The translations under genes and the position numbers were made by a program. Of a stretch of DNA of 40,968 nucleotides, positions 33,457-38,905 are shown piece by piece. The notes beneath the pieces were generated by a model, which saw nothing but the letters and a program-made list of their open reading frames with translations, made no database searches and was not told the origin of the DNA. Positions within the stretch are counted from its first letter, which is position 1; every line of letters begins with the position of its first letter. Source of the stretch: a bacterium (GTDB lineage: Bacteria; Elusimicrobiota; Elusimicrobia; Elusimicrobiales; UBA9959). The stretch is taken from the NCBI GenBank assembly GCA_021786295.1, contig JAJYNO010000016.1, positions 1 through 40,968 on the forward strand, read 5' to 3'.

Positions 33457-34176
33457 ATGCACGAAAGAAAAACATCCATAGCGCTGCTGGCGGTCCTGCT
33501 GGCCGCCTCCTCCGTTTCGGCCGCCACGTACGACGATTTCAGGGGCGTTTCGCCCGCCGCCATGAAGCCTTTCGCCAGGGACCTCGGCGGACTGCTCGGT
33601 TCCGGGGCCGCGCAGACGGCGCGCCCTCTCGGCTTCTCCGGTTTCGACATCGGCGTCAGGGGAATGGCGCAGTTCGACCCCTCGCGCGGAGACTCCGTGC
33701 TGAAGAAGAACGACCTGTTCGGCCTCGGGCTGGTGCAGGCGGAGATCGGCATGCCTTACCGGGTGGACGGTTTCGTGCGCGGCGGGTCCTACGAGGGGCT
33801 CAGCGTGGCCGGCGGCGGCCTGCGCTACGGCCTGTGGAACGTCTCCGACGAGAAGTACAAGATCAACGCGATGATAGTGGAGATGGCTGACGTGGCCACG
33901 AGCCAGTATTTCTACGCCATCCACTTCCACACTTCCGTCATCTGCTCCCTGAACGCGCCCGTGGTCTCGCCCTATATCTCCGTCGGCTACGACAGCACTC
34001 ATCTCAAGGCGCAGGGCGTCGCGGACAATTCCCTGGACGGCGCGAGCGTGCACGTGGCCGAGCCGCGCTTCGCGGCGGGGCTCAGGACCAAGATCAATCT
34101 GGGCTACCTGACGGCCTCCGTGGCCTATACCCACGACCGCCCGGTGGTGGGCGCCAGCACCGGCTTCCGGTTCTGA
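33457..34176 (+). CDS. Putative outer-membrane beta-barrel protein
   Basis: A 239-residue exported protein with a clear signal peptide (SIALLAVLLAASSVSAA). The mature part alternates hydrophobic and polar residues with many Gly and aromatics (LGLVQAEIGMPYRVDGFVRG, GYLTASVAYTH) and ends in Phe-Arg-Phe, as outer-membrane barrels often do. About 8 strands are plausible. I do not recognise the family. A GAGG ribosome-binding site precedes the ATG. It follows pilB by 22 bp and is closed by a hairpin terminator, so it may be cotranscribed with pilB and relate to the pilus, but this is not shown. Confidence 0.7.
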   Translation: MHERKTSIALLAVLLAASSVSAATYDDFRGVSPAAMKPFARDLGGLLGSGAAQTARPLGFSGFDIGVRGMAQFDPSRGDSVLKKNDLFGLGLVQAEIGMPYRVDGFVRGGSYEGLSVAGGGLRYGLWNVSDEKYKINAMIVEMADVATSQYFYAIHFHTSVICSLNAPVVSPYISVGYDSTHLKAQGVADNSLDGASVHVAEPRFAAGLRTKINLGYLTASVAYTHDRPVVGASTGFRF

Positions 34177-34201
34177 GGTCCCGGACCGCCTGGAAAAAGG
34201 A

Positions 34202-34225
34202 AAGCCCCGCTTCCAGGCGGGGCTT
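34202..34225. terminator. Bidirectional intrinsic terminator between the barrel-protein gene and smpB
   Basis: A perfect 9-bp stem (AAGCCCCGC, 34202-34210, with 34217-34225) and a 6-nt loop lies between two convergent genes. The plus strand continues GTTCTTTG and the minus strand continues TCCTTTTTC, so it can end transcription in both directions. Confidence 0.85.
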
Positions 34226-34249
34226 GTTCTTTGCCGCGCCGGCGCCCTC

Positions 34250-34729
34250 CTATCCTTTGAACTTCTCCCTGAACTCCCGGCGCATCTCCCGGTCGACGTC
34301 GCGCTTCTTTATCGATTCGTGCTTGTCCTCGGCTTTTTTGCCCTTGGCCAGCCCCAGCAGCACCTTCGCCCACCCGTTCCTGAAGTAGAGCTCCAGCGCC
34401 ACCAGCGCCATCCCTTTCGTCTCCAGGGCCGTCGTCAGCCTGCGGATCTCGCGCCTTTTCAGCAGCAGTTTGCGAGTCCTGGTAGGGTCCAGTTCCTTCA
34501 GCGTGTTGAAGGCGTAGGGGGCGATGTGAAGGCCGTAAAGATAGAGCCCGTCCTTCTCGGCCCTCGCGAAGGCGGAGGTCATCGTCGCCTGCTTGAGACG
34601 CAGCGACTTCACCTCCGGACCTTCCAGGGCCAGTCCGGCCTCGAAGGTGTCGGTTATGAAATAGTCGTGCCTGGCCTTGCGGTTGGTGGCTACCGTCTCC
34701 GTCTTAGCGGCTTTTTCCTCTTTCGGCAT
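34250..34729 (-). CDS. smpB: SsrA-binding protein SmpB
   Basis: Delivers tmRNA to stalled ribosomes for trans-translation. As annotated it is 159 residues. It has NRKARHDYFITDTFEAGLAL, EVKSLRLKQATM (the usual G-T-E is G-P-E here), LDPTRTRKLLLKRREI, and a basic C-terminal tail KKRDVDREMRREF that enters the decoding centre. Earlier in-frame ATGs at 34753 and 34738 exist, but ATG 34729 is preferred. It gives the normal short lead before NRKARH, and a -10-like TAATAT lies 7 nt upstream, placing the earlier ATGs in the promoter. No tmRNA gene is visible next to it. Divergent from the tRNA-Ser gene. Confidence 0.95.
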   Translation of the reverse strand: MPKEEKAAKTETVATNRKARHDYFITDTFEAGLALEGPEVKSLRLKQATMTSAFARAEKDGLYLYGLHIAPYAFNTLKELDPTRTRKLLLKRREIRRLTTALETKGMALVALELYFRNGWAKVLLGLAKGKKAEDKHESIKKRDVDREMRREFREKFKG

Positions 34730-34736
34730 TGTTTTC

Positions 34737-34764
34737 ATATTATCAAATATCATAGAATTGTAAA
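34737..34764 (-). promoter_or_regulatory. Predicted promoter of smpB, leaderless arrangement
   Basis: On the minus strand, TTTACA (34764-34759), a 16-bp spacer and TAATAT (34742-34737), 7 nt before the ATG at 34729. The interval is strongly AT-rich compared with its surroundings, and no Shine-Dalgarno precedes the ATG. Confidence 0.5.
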
Positions 34765-34783
34765 ACGTTCCAGCGGTCTTGAT

Positions 34784-34871
34784 GGAGAGGTGGCCGAGCG
34801 GTTGAAGGCGCAGACCTGGAAAGTCTGTATACTCCTAAAGGGTATCAAGGGTTCGAATCCCTTCCTCTCCG
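34784..34871 (+). tRNA. tRNA-Ser (anticodon GGA)
   Basis: An 88-nt class II tRNA reading UCC and UCU. The acceptor stem pairs GGAGAGG (34784-34790) with CCTCTCC (34864-34870), and the discriminator is G34871. The anticodon stem CAGAC/GTCTG encloses CTGGAAA with anticodon GGA at 34818-34820. A long variable arm typical of tRNA-Ser follows, then the T arm with GGTTCGAATCC. CCA is not encoded. The 3' end is shared with the recombinase reading frame on the opposite strand and with the left inverted-repeat arm, so this gene is the island's integration target. Confidence 0.96.
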
Positions 34872-36359
34872 AACTTTTTTACTTTTTAAAAAATCGGAAT
34901 TAAAATTTACAATTTCTGCGCGCGCAGAATTAAAATTAAATATAAATTCCCAAGGTTTTTTGAACTCGACGGAAAGCCGCCGCCTGCCTATACGGAAGTT
35001 CGAACCGATCTTTTTCAACTTTTCCCGGTTTTCCTCCGCTTTTCCGCTCTCCGCCAGTTCCCCGACGTGAATTGCCTCGCGATACAGTTCCAACTCCGGT
35101 TCGAACCGATTTACTCCCTGCCGGGCAAAAGCTGCGAGTTTGTTTTCTATTTCCTTTTTCTCATTGACCAATTGGGCTTTCCTCTCAGCGTACTCGGACT
35201 GTGTAAGGTGGCCTTGCAGTACCAAGTCCAGCAACTTGCCCAATTGGTCTGTAAGGATAACCAACTCACCTCGCAGCTTTTGCCGGGCACTTTCCCCGGC
35301 CTGGGCCAACGCGGCTCCTTCCTTCTCCGCCATAAGGATGAGCCCGTTGGCCAGGGCCGGGGGTAAGGAAACAGATTTTAATTCTCCTTTTATCTGTTCT
35401 TCTATAACTTCCTCGCGGACAAAATGCTCGTCGCAAGGCCCTTTGCGCTTGGTACAGCGCAGGTAGTTATGATTCTTTTGGGTTTCCGTAGTGATGAAAC
35501 ACCCGCAAGTGGAACAGTGGAATACGCCACGGTAGGTGTACGGCTTCAATCTCGGGCTCTTGGGCTTGCTTTTACGGAGCATTACGGCCTGGCAACGGTC
35601 GAACAGGTCTTTAGTTATGATCGGCTCATGCTTGCCCTCATAGAGTTCGCCCTTATACCTTATAAGACCGTAATAGACCGGGTTCTTGAGCATATACTGG
35701 TAGTTGGAGGTTGAAAGGGCGGTATGCCGCCCTTTCAACCCTACGCCATTCATTATGCGCCGAATCTCGGCCAGCGGGTAATCGCCGGAAGCGTACAGTT
35801 CAAAGGTCTTGCGGATAAAGACCGCCCGGTCTTTATCCGGCAAGATCGTCCGGGTGTTCTTGTCGTTCAAGTAGCCGAGTGGAGCGCAACACGGCCAAAT
35901 ACCGTTGCGTAGTTTTTGCCGAAAGCCGCGCCGGATATTTTCCGATAAGTTATCAACGTAGTATTTGGACTGGCCGAACGCTATAGAAAGCATAAACTTT
36001 CCCTGCGGCGTAGGGTCAAACCAAAAGGTAGGAAATTTAAGGGCGGTTATCTTGCCGGTGTCCACAAGGTAAACAATTCTGCCACCGTCTATAGAATTGC
36101 GGGCAAGACGGTCAGGGTGCCAGGCGATTATGCCTTGGGCTTTGCCGTCCTCAACAGAGGCTATCATGTCATTGAAGATTTCACGGCCTGGCTCTTTAGC
36201 GGTTTTGCTCTCGATGAATTCTTTTACAATTATAAGGTTCTCTTTCTTGGCGTACTCGCGCAACTCGGCAAGTTGCGCCTCTATGGATAGTATTTGCCTG
36301 TCAGGTTCGTCCGTAGATTTTCTGGTATAAAGGAAATACCGCATTGTCTGGCTTTGCAT
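34845..36359 (-). CDS. Large serine recombinase (site-specific integrase/invertase)
   Basis: A 504-residue serine recombinase. The resolvase domain opens YFLYTRKSTDEPDRQILSIE with nucleophile Ser15 in the YTRKS motif. DRLARNSIDG continues the active site. The recombinase domain (about 155-265, IRRGFRQKLRNGIWP, GYLND) and a zinc ribbon (CSTCGCF...CTKRKGPC, about 300-335) are followed by a coiled coil rich in Glu, Lys and Ala (about 355-440). The start ATG 36359 follows a GGGGGCGG ribosome-binding site; the frame is open to 36479. The 3' end is unusual. The last 43 or so codons lie inside an inverted-repeat arm, and the final RGRDSNP is read antisense from the tRNA-Ser gene. Codon use and GC are lower than in the flanking genes, fitting acquired DNA. 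Confidence 0.93.
   Translation of the reverse strand: MQSQTMRYFLYTRKSTDEPDRQILSIEAQLAELREYAKKENLIIVKEFIESKTAKEPGREIFNDMIASVEDGKAQGIIAWHPDRLARNSIDGGRIVYLVDTGKITALKFPTFWFDPTPQGKFMLSIAFGQSKYYVDNLSENIRRGFRQKLRNGIWPCCAPLGYLNDKNTRTILPDKDRAVFIRKTFELYASGDYPLAEIRRIMNGVGLKGRHTALSTSNYQYMLKNPVYYGLIRYKGELYEGKHEPIITKDLFDRCQAVMLRKSKPKSPRLKPYTYRGVFHCSTCGCFITTETQKNHNYLRCTKRKGPCDEHFVREEVIEEQIKGELKSVSLPPALANGLILMAEKEGAALAQAGESARQKLRGELVILTDQLGKLLDLVLQGHLTQSEYAERKAQLVNEKKEIENKLAAFARQGVNRFEPELELYREAIHVGELAESGKAEENREKLKKIGSNFRIGRRRLSVEFKKPWEFIFNFNSARAEIVNFNSDFLKSKKVRRGRDSNP
34867..35000 (+). repeat. Left arm of a 134-bp inverted repeat flanking the recombinase
   Basis: Matches the reverse complement of 36600-36733 at 132 of 134 positions; the two mismatches are adjacent, at 34989-34990. 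It starts in the last five bases of tRNA-Ser and covers the recombinase's C-terminal codons. Inside is a perfect 16-bp palindrome TTCTGCGCGCGCAGAA (34914-34929), with 11-bp direct repeats GAATTAAAATT beginning at 34897 and 34927, 30 bp apart. Confidence 0.97.
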
Positions 36360-36400
36360 AAGTCCGCCCCCTACCTTATTATCAGCTCCGCCTACCTTGC

Positions 36401-36412
36401 TTATAAGGCCGC
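36401..36412 (+). repeat. 12-bp direct repeat, left copy (TTATAAGGCCGC)
   Basis: The same 12 bases occur at 37085-37096. The flanking bases are also similar (TTGC/CTG and TTCG/CAG around them). The two copies bracket the hairpin-rich, mostly non-coding region. They could be target-site or recombination remnants. Confidence 0.6.
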
Positions 36413-36424
36413 TGTTCCCTTGCG

Positions 36425-36466
36425 CTTTCTGCTGGTTTGGCTTAGCAAAGCGAAACCGGCAGAAAG
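36425..36466 (+). repeat. Hairpin A: long imperfect palindrome with AGCA loop
   Basis: A 14-bp outer stem (CTTTCTGCTGGTTT with its complement at 36453-36466, one G-T wobble), a single G/G mismatch, a 4-bp inner stem GCTT/AAGC and the tetraloop AGCA. It shares the core TTGGCTYAGCARAGCGAA with hairpin B but not the outer stem sequence. Lies in the region upstream of the recombinase start. Confidence 0.85.
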
Positions 36467-36484
36467 GGCCTACCATCAATTCTC

Positions 36485-36540
36485 CGCCGCGCGTAAGGCC
36501 GGCTTGGCTCAGCAGAGCGAAGACGGCCTTACAGGCGGCG
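36485..36540 (+). repeat. Hairpin B: second member of the AGCA-loop palindrome family
   Basis: A 21-bp outer stem (36485-36505 with 36520-36540, three mismatches), the same G/G mismatch, a 4-bp inner stem GCTC/GAGC and loop AGCA. The inner stem differs from hairpin A by a compensatory T-A to C-G change, so structure is conserved over sequence. Confidence 0.85.
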
Positions 36541-36562
36541 CTTAAGGAAGAAGATTGGTTCG

Positions 36563-36599
36563 GGAAACGTTCTGCGTTTCCTCAGGGCGCCAGCCCTGA
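36563..36599 (+). repeat. Hairpins C and D, two adjoining short palindromes next to the right arm
   Basis: Hairpin C: GGAAACG (36563-36569), 5-nt loop, CGTTTCC (36575-36581). Hairpin D: TCAGGGC (36582-36588), loop GCCA, GCCCTGA (36593-36599). Both stems are perfect, and D ends exactly where the inverted-repeat arm begins. Confidence 0.75.
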
Positions 36600-36733
36600 A
36601 ACTTCCGTAGGGGCAGGCGGCGGCTTTCCGTCGAGTTCAAAAAACCTTGGGAATTTATATTTAATTTTAATTCTGCGCGCGCAGAAATTGTAAATTTTAA
36701 TTCCGATTTTTTAAAAAGTAAAAAAGTTCGGAG
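36600..36733 (-). repeat. Right arm of the 134-bp inverted repeat
   Basis: Inverted copy of 34867-35000. Read on the plus strand it encodes the recombinase C-terminus again (RRLSVEFKKPWEF and on). The change of two bases makes Arg-Ile-Gly into Arg-Arg-Gly. After the arm the frame continues with a different tail, SLRVKVRNFFAQHPEETL, ending at TAA about 36788. A TGA (36597-36599) immediately precedes the arm in this frame, so in the present orientation it is a gene fragment without a start. The perfect 16-bp palindrome recurs at 36671-36686. Confidence 0.97.
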
Positions 36734-36827
36734 TCTCAGGGTAAAAGTTCGAAACTTCTTCGCGCAACATCCCGAGGAAACATTATAAATACCGCTTTCG
36801 ATCTGTTTTAACGAAGGAGTCCCGAGC

Positions 36828-36983
36828 TTATCCGCGAGATGTCGTCGCAGGCGTGGCCACGCAGCGCGGCCCCGCACTGCTCCTTGCCGCGAGAAGGGGT
36901 TCGCAGGGCTCGCCCACACGCCGGCCCATTGGTGGGCCGGCTCCGGGCTCGCTCTGCTCCAGCAGAAAAGAGGTGTTTATCAT
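36828..36983 (-). CDS. Possible 51-residue peptide with a perfect Shine-Dalgarno
   Basis: On the minus strand ATG 36983 is preceded, 3 nt away, by AAGGAGGTGATG (36998-36987), the full complement of the 16S rRNA 3' end; an ATG within it (36989) is also in frame. The product (MINTSFLLEQSEPGAG and on, ending ATTSRG) has no recognisable domain, no signal peptide and low complexity. It is encoded across hairpin F and a 12-bp palindrome, so the reading frame may be an accident of a structured region. The Shine-Dalgarno is the only support. Confidence 0.25.
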   Translation of the reverse strand: MINTSFLLEQSEPGAGPPMGRRVGEPCEPLLAARSSAGPRCVATPATTSRG

Positions 36984-37084
36984 ACTCATCACCTCCTTAT
37001 GCGCGGCCTGCTGGCCGCTCCCGTCCGCCTTCGGCGGCCGTACAACGCAGAAAATTATTTTCCGCGCGCATCAACTCTTATTCG

Positions 37085-37096
37085 TTATAAGGCCGC
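37085..37096 (+). repeat. 12-bp direct repeat, right copy (TTATAAGGCCGC)
   Basis: Second copy of the repeat at 36401-36412, 684 bp away and 18 bp from the stop codon of the response-regulator gene. Confidence 0.6.
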
Positions 37097-37113
37097 AGCT
37101 TACCTCTCGGCTG

Positions 37114-37533
37114 TTAAATGGAAGGCTCAATGCGCGGCTCTTTCTCGTAGGGAACCACCTCGTCGTTAAGAAGTATCTTTTTAACAATGGTGGTCAATTC
37201 CGCCATGGCATGGGAACCTTTAAGAACAAAGTAGGAGGCCCGACACTCCGCATACGCCGTTATCTCGGCCCCAGGATCGGAACTTACCACTATCACAGGA
37301 ATATTCAACTCTTTCCCGTTCTTTCTAAGCGCCGAACAGACTGAAACCGCGTCGCCGTCGCCCAGGTGAAAATCCAGCAGGATACAGTCAGGTCTGTGCT
37401 GCTCAACCATCTTCACCCCAGCGGCGCAACTGGAGGCAGACTGAACATCATACTCCACACCACCGAACAGCCGCTTAAGTAGCTTGTGCCATAACAAGTC
37501 ATCATCAATGACAAGTATTTTTCTTTTCGCCAT
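37114..37533 (-). CDS. Receiver-domain-only response regulator (CheY-like)
   Basis: A 139-residue single-domain response regulator. Acidic residues Asp10-Asp12 are in KILVIDDDLLWHKLL, the phospho-acceptor is Asp54 in CILLDFHLGDGDA, the conserved Ser is in VIVVSSDPGAE, and the Lys is in YFVLKGSHA. No output domain follows, so it acts by protein contact or in a phosphorelay. No cognate kinase is in the island; the kinase at 16648 belongs to the core chromosome and any link is speculative. A GGGGG stretch precedes the ATG. Divergent from the XRE regulator across a 182-bp control region. Confidence 0.92.
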   Translation of the reverse strand: MAKRKILVIDDDLLWHKLLKRLFGGVEYDVQSASSCAAGVKMVEQHRPDCILLDFHLGDGDAVSVCSALRKNGKELNIPVIVVSSDPGAEITAYAECRASYFVLKGSHAMAELTTIVKKILLNDEVVPYEKEPRIEPSI

Positions 37534-37630
37534 AATACCCCCATTCCGGCATCGGATTTCTGATGTTTCGGCACAAAGAAGCAGGACTGTAAAAAGCAGG
37601 AAGTGAACTCTAAATATTATACATCATCAA

Positions 37631-37710
37631 TGTCCTAATGACAATATTACAATATTGTCTATGCGGATATTCTGTCCTTAACACATTAACCCTATAATGT
37701 CTTTAGGACA
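37631..37710. promoter_or_regulatory. Control region of the XRE gene: three operator-like dyads, an extra palindrome and a -10 box
   Basis: Three related 13-bp sites: TGTCCTAATGACA (37631-37643), TGTCCTTAACACA (37673-37685, imperfect) and TGTCTTTAGGACA (37698-37710), of form TGTC-N5-GACA. A separate dyad GACAATATTACAATATTGTC (9-bp arms, 37640-37659) overlaps the first. TATAAT is at 37693-37698, and the third site begins on its last base, where a bound repressor would block polymerase. Autoregulation by the XRE protein is the natural reading. AGGA at 37705-37708 serves as ribosome-binding site. Confidence 0.6.
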
Positions 37711-37715
37711 AAACT

Positions 37716-38117
37716 ATGGAGAAAAAACCAAACATCATGCTGGGATCAAGAATAAAGGCATTAAGAAAACAGGCAGGACTAACCATCAGCCAGCTCGCAG
37801 AACTGGCCGACATGGACAGTGGTTTCCTCAACTACATAGAAAACGGCAAGAAAGCGCCCAGCCTGAACACGCTGGGGAAAATCGCTAAGGCGTTCAACGT
37901 CTCCCTGTCTGAGATATTTTCGGCGCAAATTTTCAAGCCTGAAAACGCCTTTGACCATCAGGTAGCCAGTCAGGTCAGGGCTATCCTCAATGGCAAATCG
38001 CGGGAAGAAAAGGAGAAGTTTCTGGCGGTATTGAAGGGTTTAAAAAACAGTGAGATTTTGTCCGCTATCTTTAAGATTCTCCGCACTGCCAATCGCACAG
38101 GCCGCTTAACATTGTAA
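37716..38117 (+). CDS. XRE-family helix-turn-helix transcriptional regulator
   Basis: A 133-residue Cro/CI-type regulator. The HTH spans about residues 10-65 (SRIKALRKQAGLTISQLAEL, FLNYIENGKKAPSLNTLGKI). The C-terminal 65 residues are helical (AFDHQVASQVRAIL, REEKEKFLAVLKGL) and may dimerise. Short one-domain regulators of this type usually control mobile-element or stress genes. It is the only plus-strand gene in this part of the island, divergent from the response regulator, with dyads overlapping its promoter, so it probably represses itself and possibly its neighbour. Confidence 0.92.
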   Translation: MEKKPNIMLGSRIKALRKQAGLTISQLAELADMDSGFLNYIENGKKAPSLNTLGKIAKAFNVSLSEIFSAQIFKPENAFDHQVASQVRAILNGKSREEKEKFLAVLKGLKNSEILSAIFKILRTANRTGRLTL

Positions 38118-38141
38118 CTCTTACCTGGGCACACCCCCGGC

Positions 38142-38555
38142 CTATTTATTGACAAAAACAATAGTTACGGTGGCTTTCGTTTTGTTTCCCGCCGCCTTGG
38201 CCTTGTAAGGCCGCGTACCGGCGTTAATATATCCGGCAAAAGCCTTGGCGGTTTCGATAGGCGTCTGTTTGGGCTTTAAAGCCTGCGGGATATTCCAGCC
38301 GCCCACATGGTCAATAGTGCCGTCCGGTCTCATATAGCGAAATATAGAAAGCCATAAATCGACAGTGCCCTCTATCCCGGCCTCCGGGATATGCCCGGTG
38401 GCTATTCCGGCAATCTCCACTATCCCTGGCTTACCGCCAACTGTGACCTTGCCGGCAATAACCGCAGCCTTTTGAGTTTTATCATAAGCTGCGGCGTCCA
38501 GCTTCGCCCCTTTAGCAAGTTCCACTTCGGGATCATAAACTTTTTTGTTTTTCAT
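38142..38555 (-). CDS. Hypothetical protein
   Basis: A 137-residue protein I do not recognise. No signal peptide or membrane segment. Beta-rich and Gly/Ala/Lys-rich stretches (AAVIAGKVTVGGKPGIVEIA, AAGNKTKATVTIVFVNK) surround a central segment LWLSIFRYMRPDGTIDHVGG. AGAGAAG gives a modest ribosome-binding site before the ATG at 38555. It converges with the XRE gene (24-bp gap). Base composition is close to the XRE gene and well below the core genes, consistent with island cargo. Confidence 0.7.
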   Translation of the reverse strand: MKNKKVYDPEVELAKGAKLDAAAYDKTQKAAVIAGKVTVGGKPGIVEIAGIATGHIPEAGIEGTVDLWLSIFRYMRPDGTIDHVGGWNIPQALKPKQTPIETAKAFAGYINAGTRPYKAKAAGNKTKATVTIVFVNK

Positions 38556-38596
38556 AATCTTCTCTTTTGGATTAATGTGTTATTTTATAATTCGCC

Positions 38597-38614
38597 ACAC
38601 TGTTTCAACAGTGT
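38597..38614. promoter_or_regulatory. 18-bp dyad upstream of the hypothetical gene
   Basis: ACACTGTTTCAACAGTGT has two perfect 8-bp arms around a 2-bp centre. It sits between the DUF1232 stop and the hypothetical gene's start, in AT-rich DNA. It could be an operator or a terminator stem for DUF1232; there is no T-run in the minus direction, so an operator is slightly favoured. Confidence 0.4.
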
Positions 38615-38616
38615 TT

Positions 38617-38883
38617 TTAGGACGATATCAGTACCCGGCATTCCCGCCGCACGCCTTCCGGTATGAATTTCAGGGCGAGCCATACCAGGAACGATACAAT
38701 AACAAGGTCGTCCAGTTGCCCAAGTGCCGGAATGAAGTCAGGAATTAAATCTATAGGGCTGGCAAGGTAAACCAGCGCCAGCGTCATCAGCCATTTTGAA
38801 ATACGCGGCGTGCGCTCATGTGTTGATAATGCGCGGTAATAGGCAATCTCAGACCTAATTCTGGTAATAGTCCTCTTTAACAT
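38617..38883 (-). CDS. DUF1232 (YkvA-like) small membrane protein
   Basis: An 88-residue protein with the DUF1232 signature YLASPIDLIPDFIPALGQLDDLVIV at about residues 40-64, framed by two hydrophobic segments (LMTLALVYLAS and VIVSFLVWLALKFI). The family is a short membrane-associated module of unknown function, common on chromosomes and in islands. The start at 38883 (MLKRTITRIRSEIAYYRAL) gives a complete basic N-terminus. It is 22 bp downstream of the lgt stop on the same strand, so the two may be cotranscribed. Confidence 0.87.
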   Translation of the reverse strand: MLKRTITRIRSEIAYYRALSTHERTPRISKWLMTLALVYLASPIDLIPDFIPALGQLDDLVIVSFLVWLALKFIPEGVRRECRVLISS

Positions 38884-38905
38884 AAATCAAACGGCGTCCG
38901 CTCGC

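Larger units (their letters stand above)
36734..37113. other. Hairpin-rich stretch with no confident gene
   Basis: No convincing coding region between the right inverted-repeat arm and the response-regulator stop. It contains GCGTGGCCACGC, a perfect 12-bp palindrome (36851-36862). Hairpin F is GCCGGCCCA/TGGGCCGGC with loop TTGG (36920-36941). Hairpin G is GCGGCC/GGCCGC with loop TGCT, which is AGCA on the other strand (37003-37018). Hairpin H is CCGCC/GGCGG with loop TTC (37025-37037). A weak peptide frame (36828-36983) and the right copy of the 12-bp direct repeat are also here. Confidence 0.8.

Noticed and set aside
34730..34871. tmRNA (ssrA) next to smpB
   Set aside because: The RNA here folds as an ordinary class II tRNA-Ser with anticodon GGA; there is no Ala-tRNA-like end or tag frame.
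34733..36600. Classical insertion sequence with DDE transposase
   Set aside because: The enzyme is a serine recombinase, and the inverted repeats lie within its own coding end and the tRNA rather than outside the gene with a target duplication.
36542..36919. A 125-codon minus-strand frame across the right inverted-repeat arm
   Set aside because: It reads the repeat arm antisense to its recombinase codons and has no ribosome-binding site or recognisable domain.
36987..36998. Match to the 16S rRNA 3' end (ATCACCTCCTTA on the plus strand), considered as an rRNA fragment
   Set aside because: The match is limited to the anti-Shine-Dalgarno 12-mer, with no neighbouring 16S helix; a ribosome-binding site on the other strand explains it.
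36401..37113. CRISPR array or integron attC array
   Set aside because: The palindromes are not regularly spaced with a constant repeat, there are no cas genes, and no attC core sites or tyrosine integron integrase are visible.
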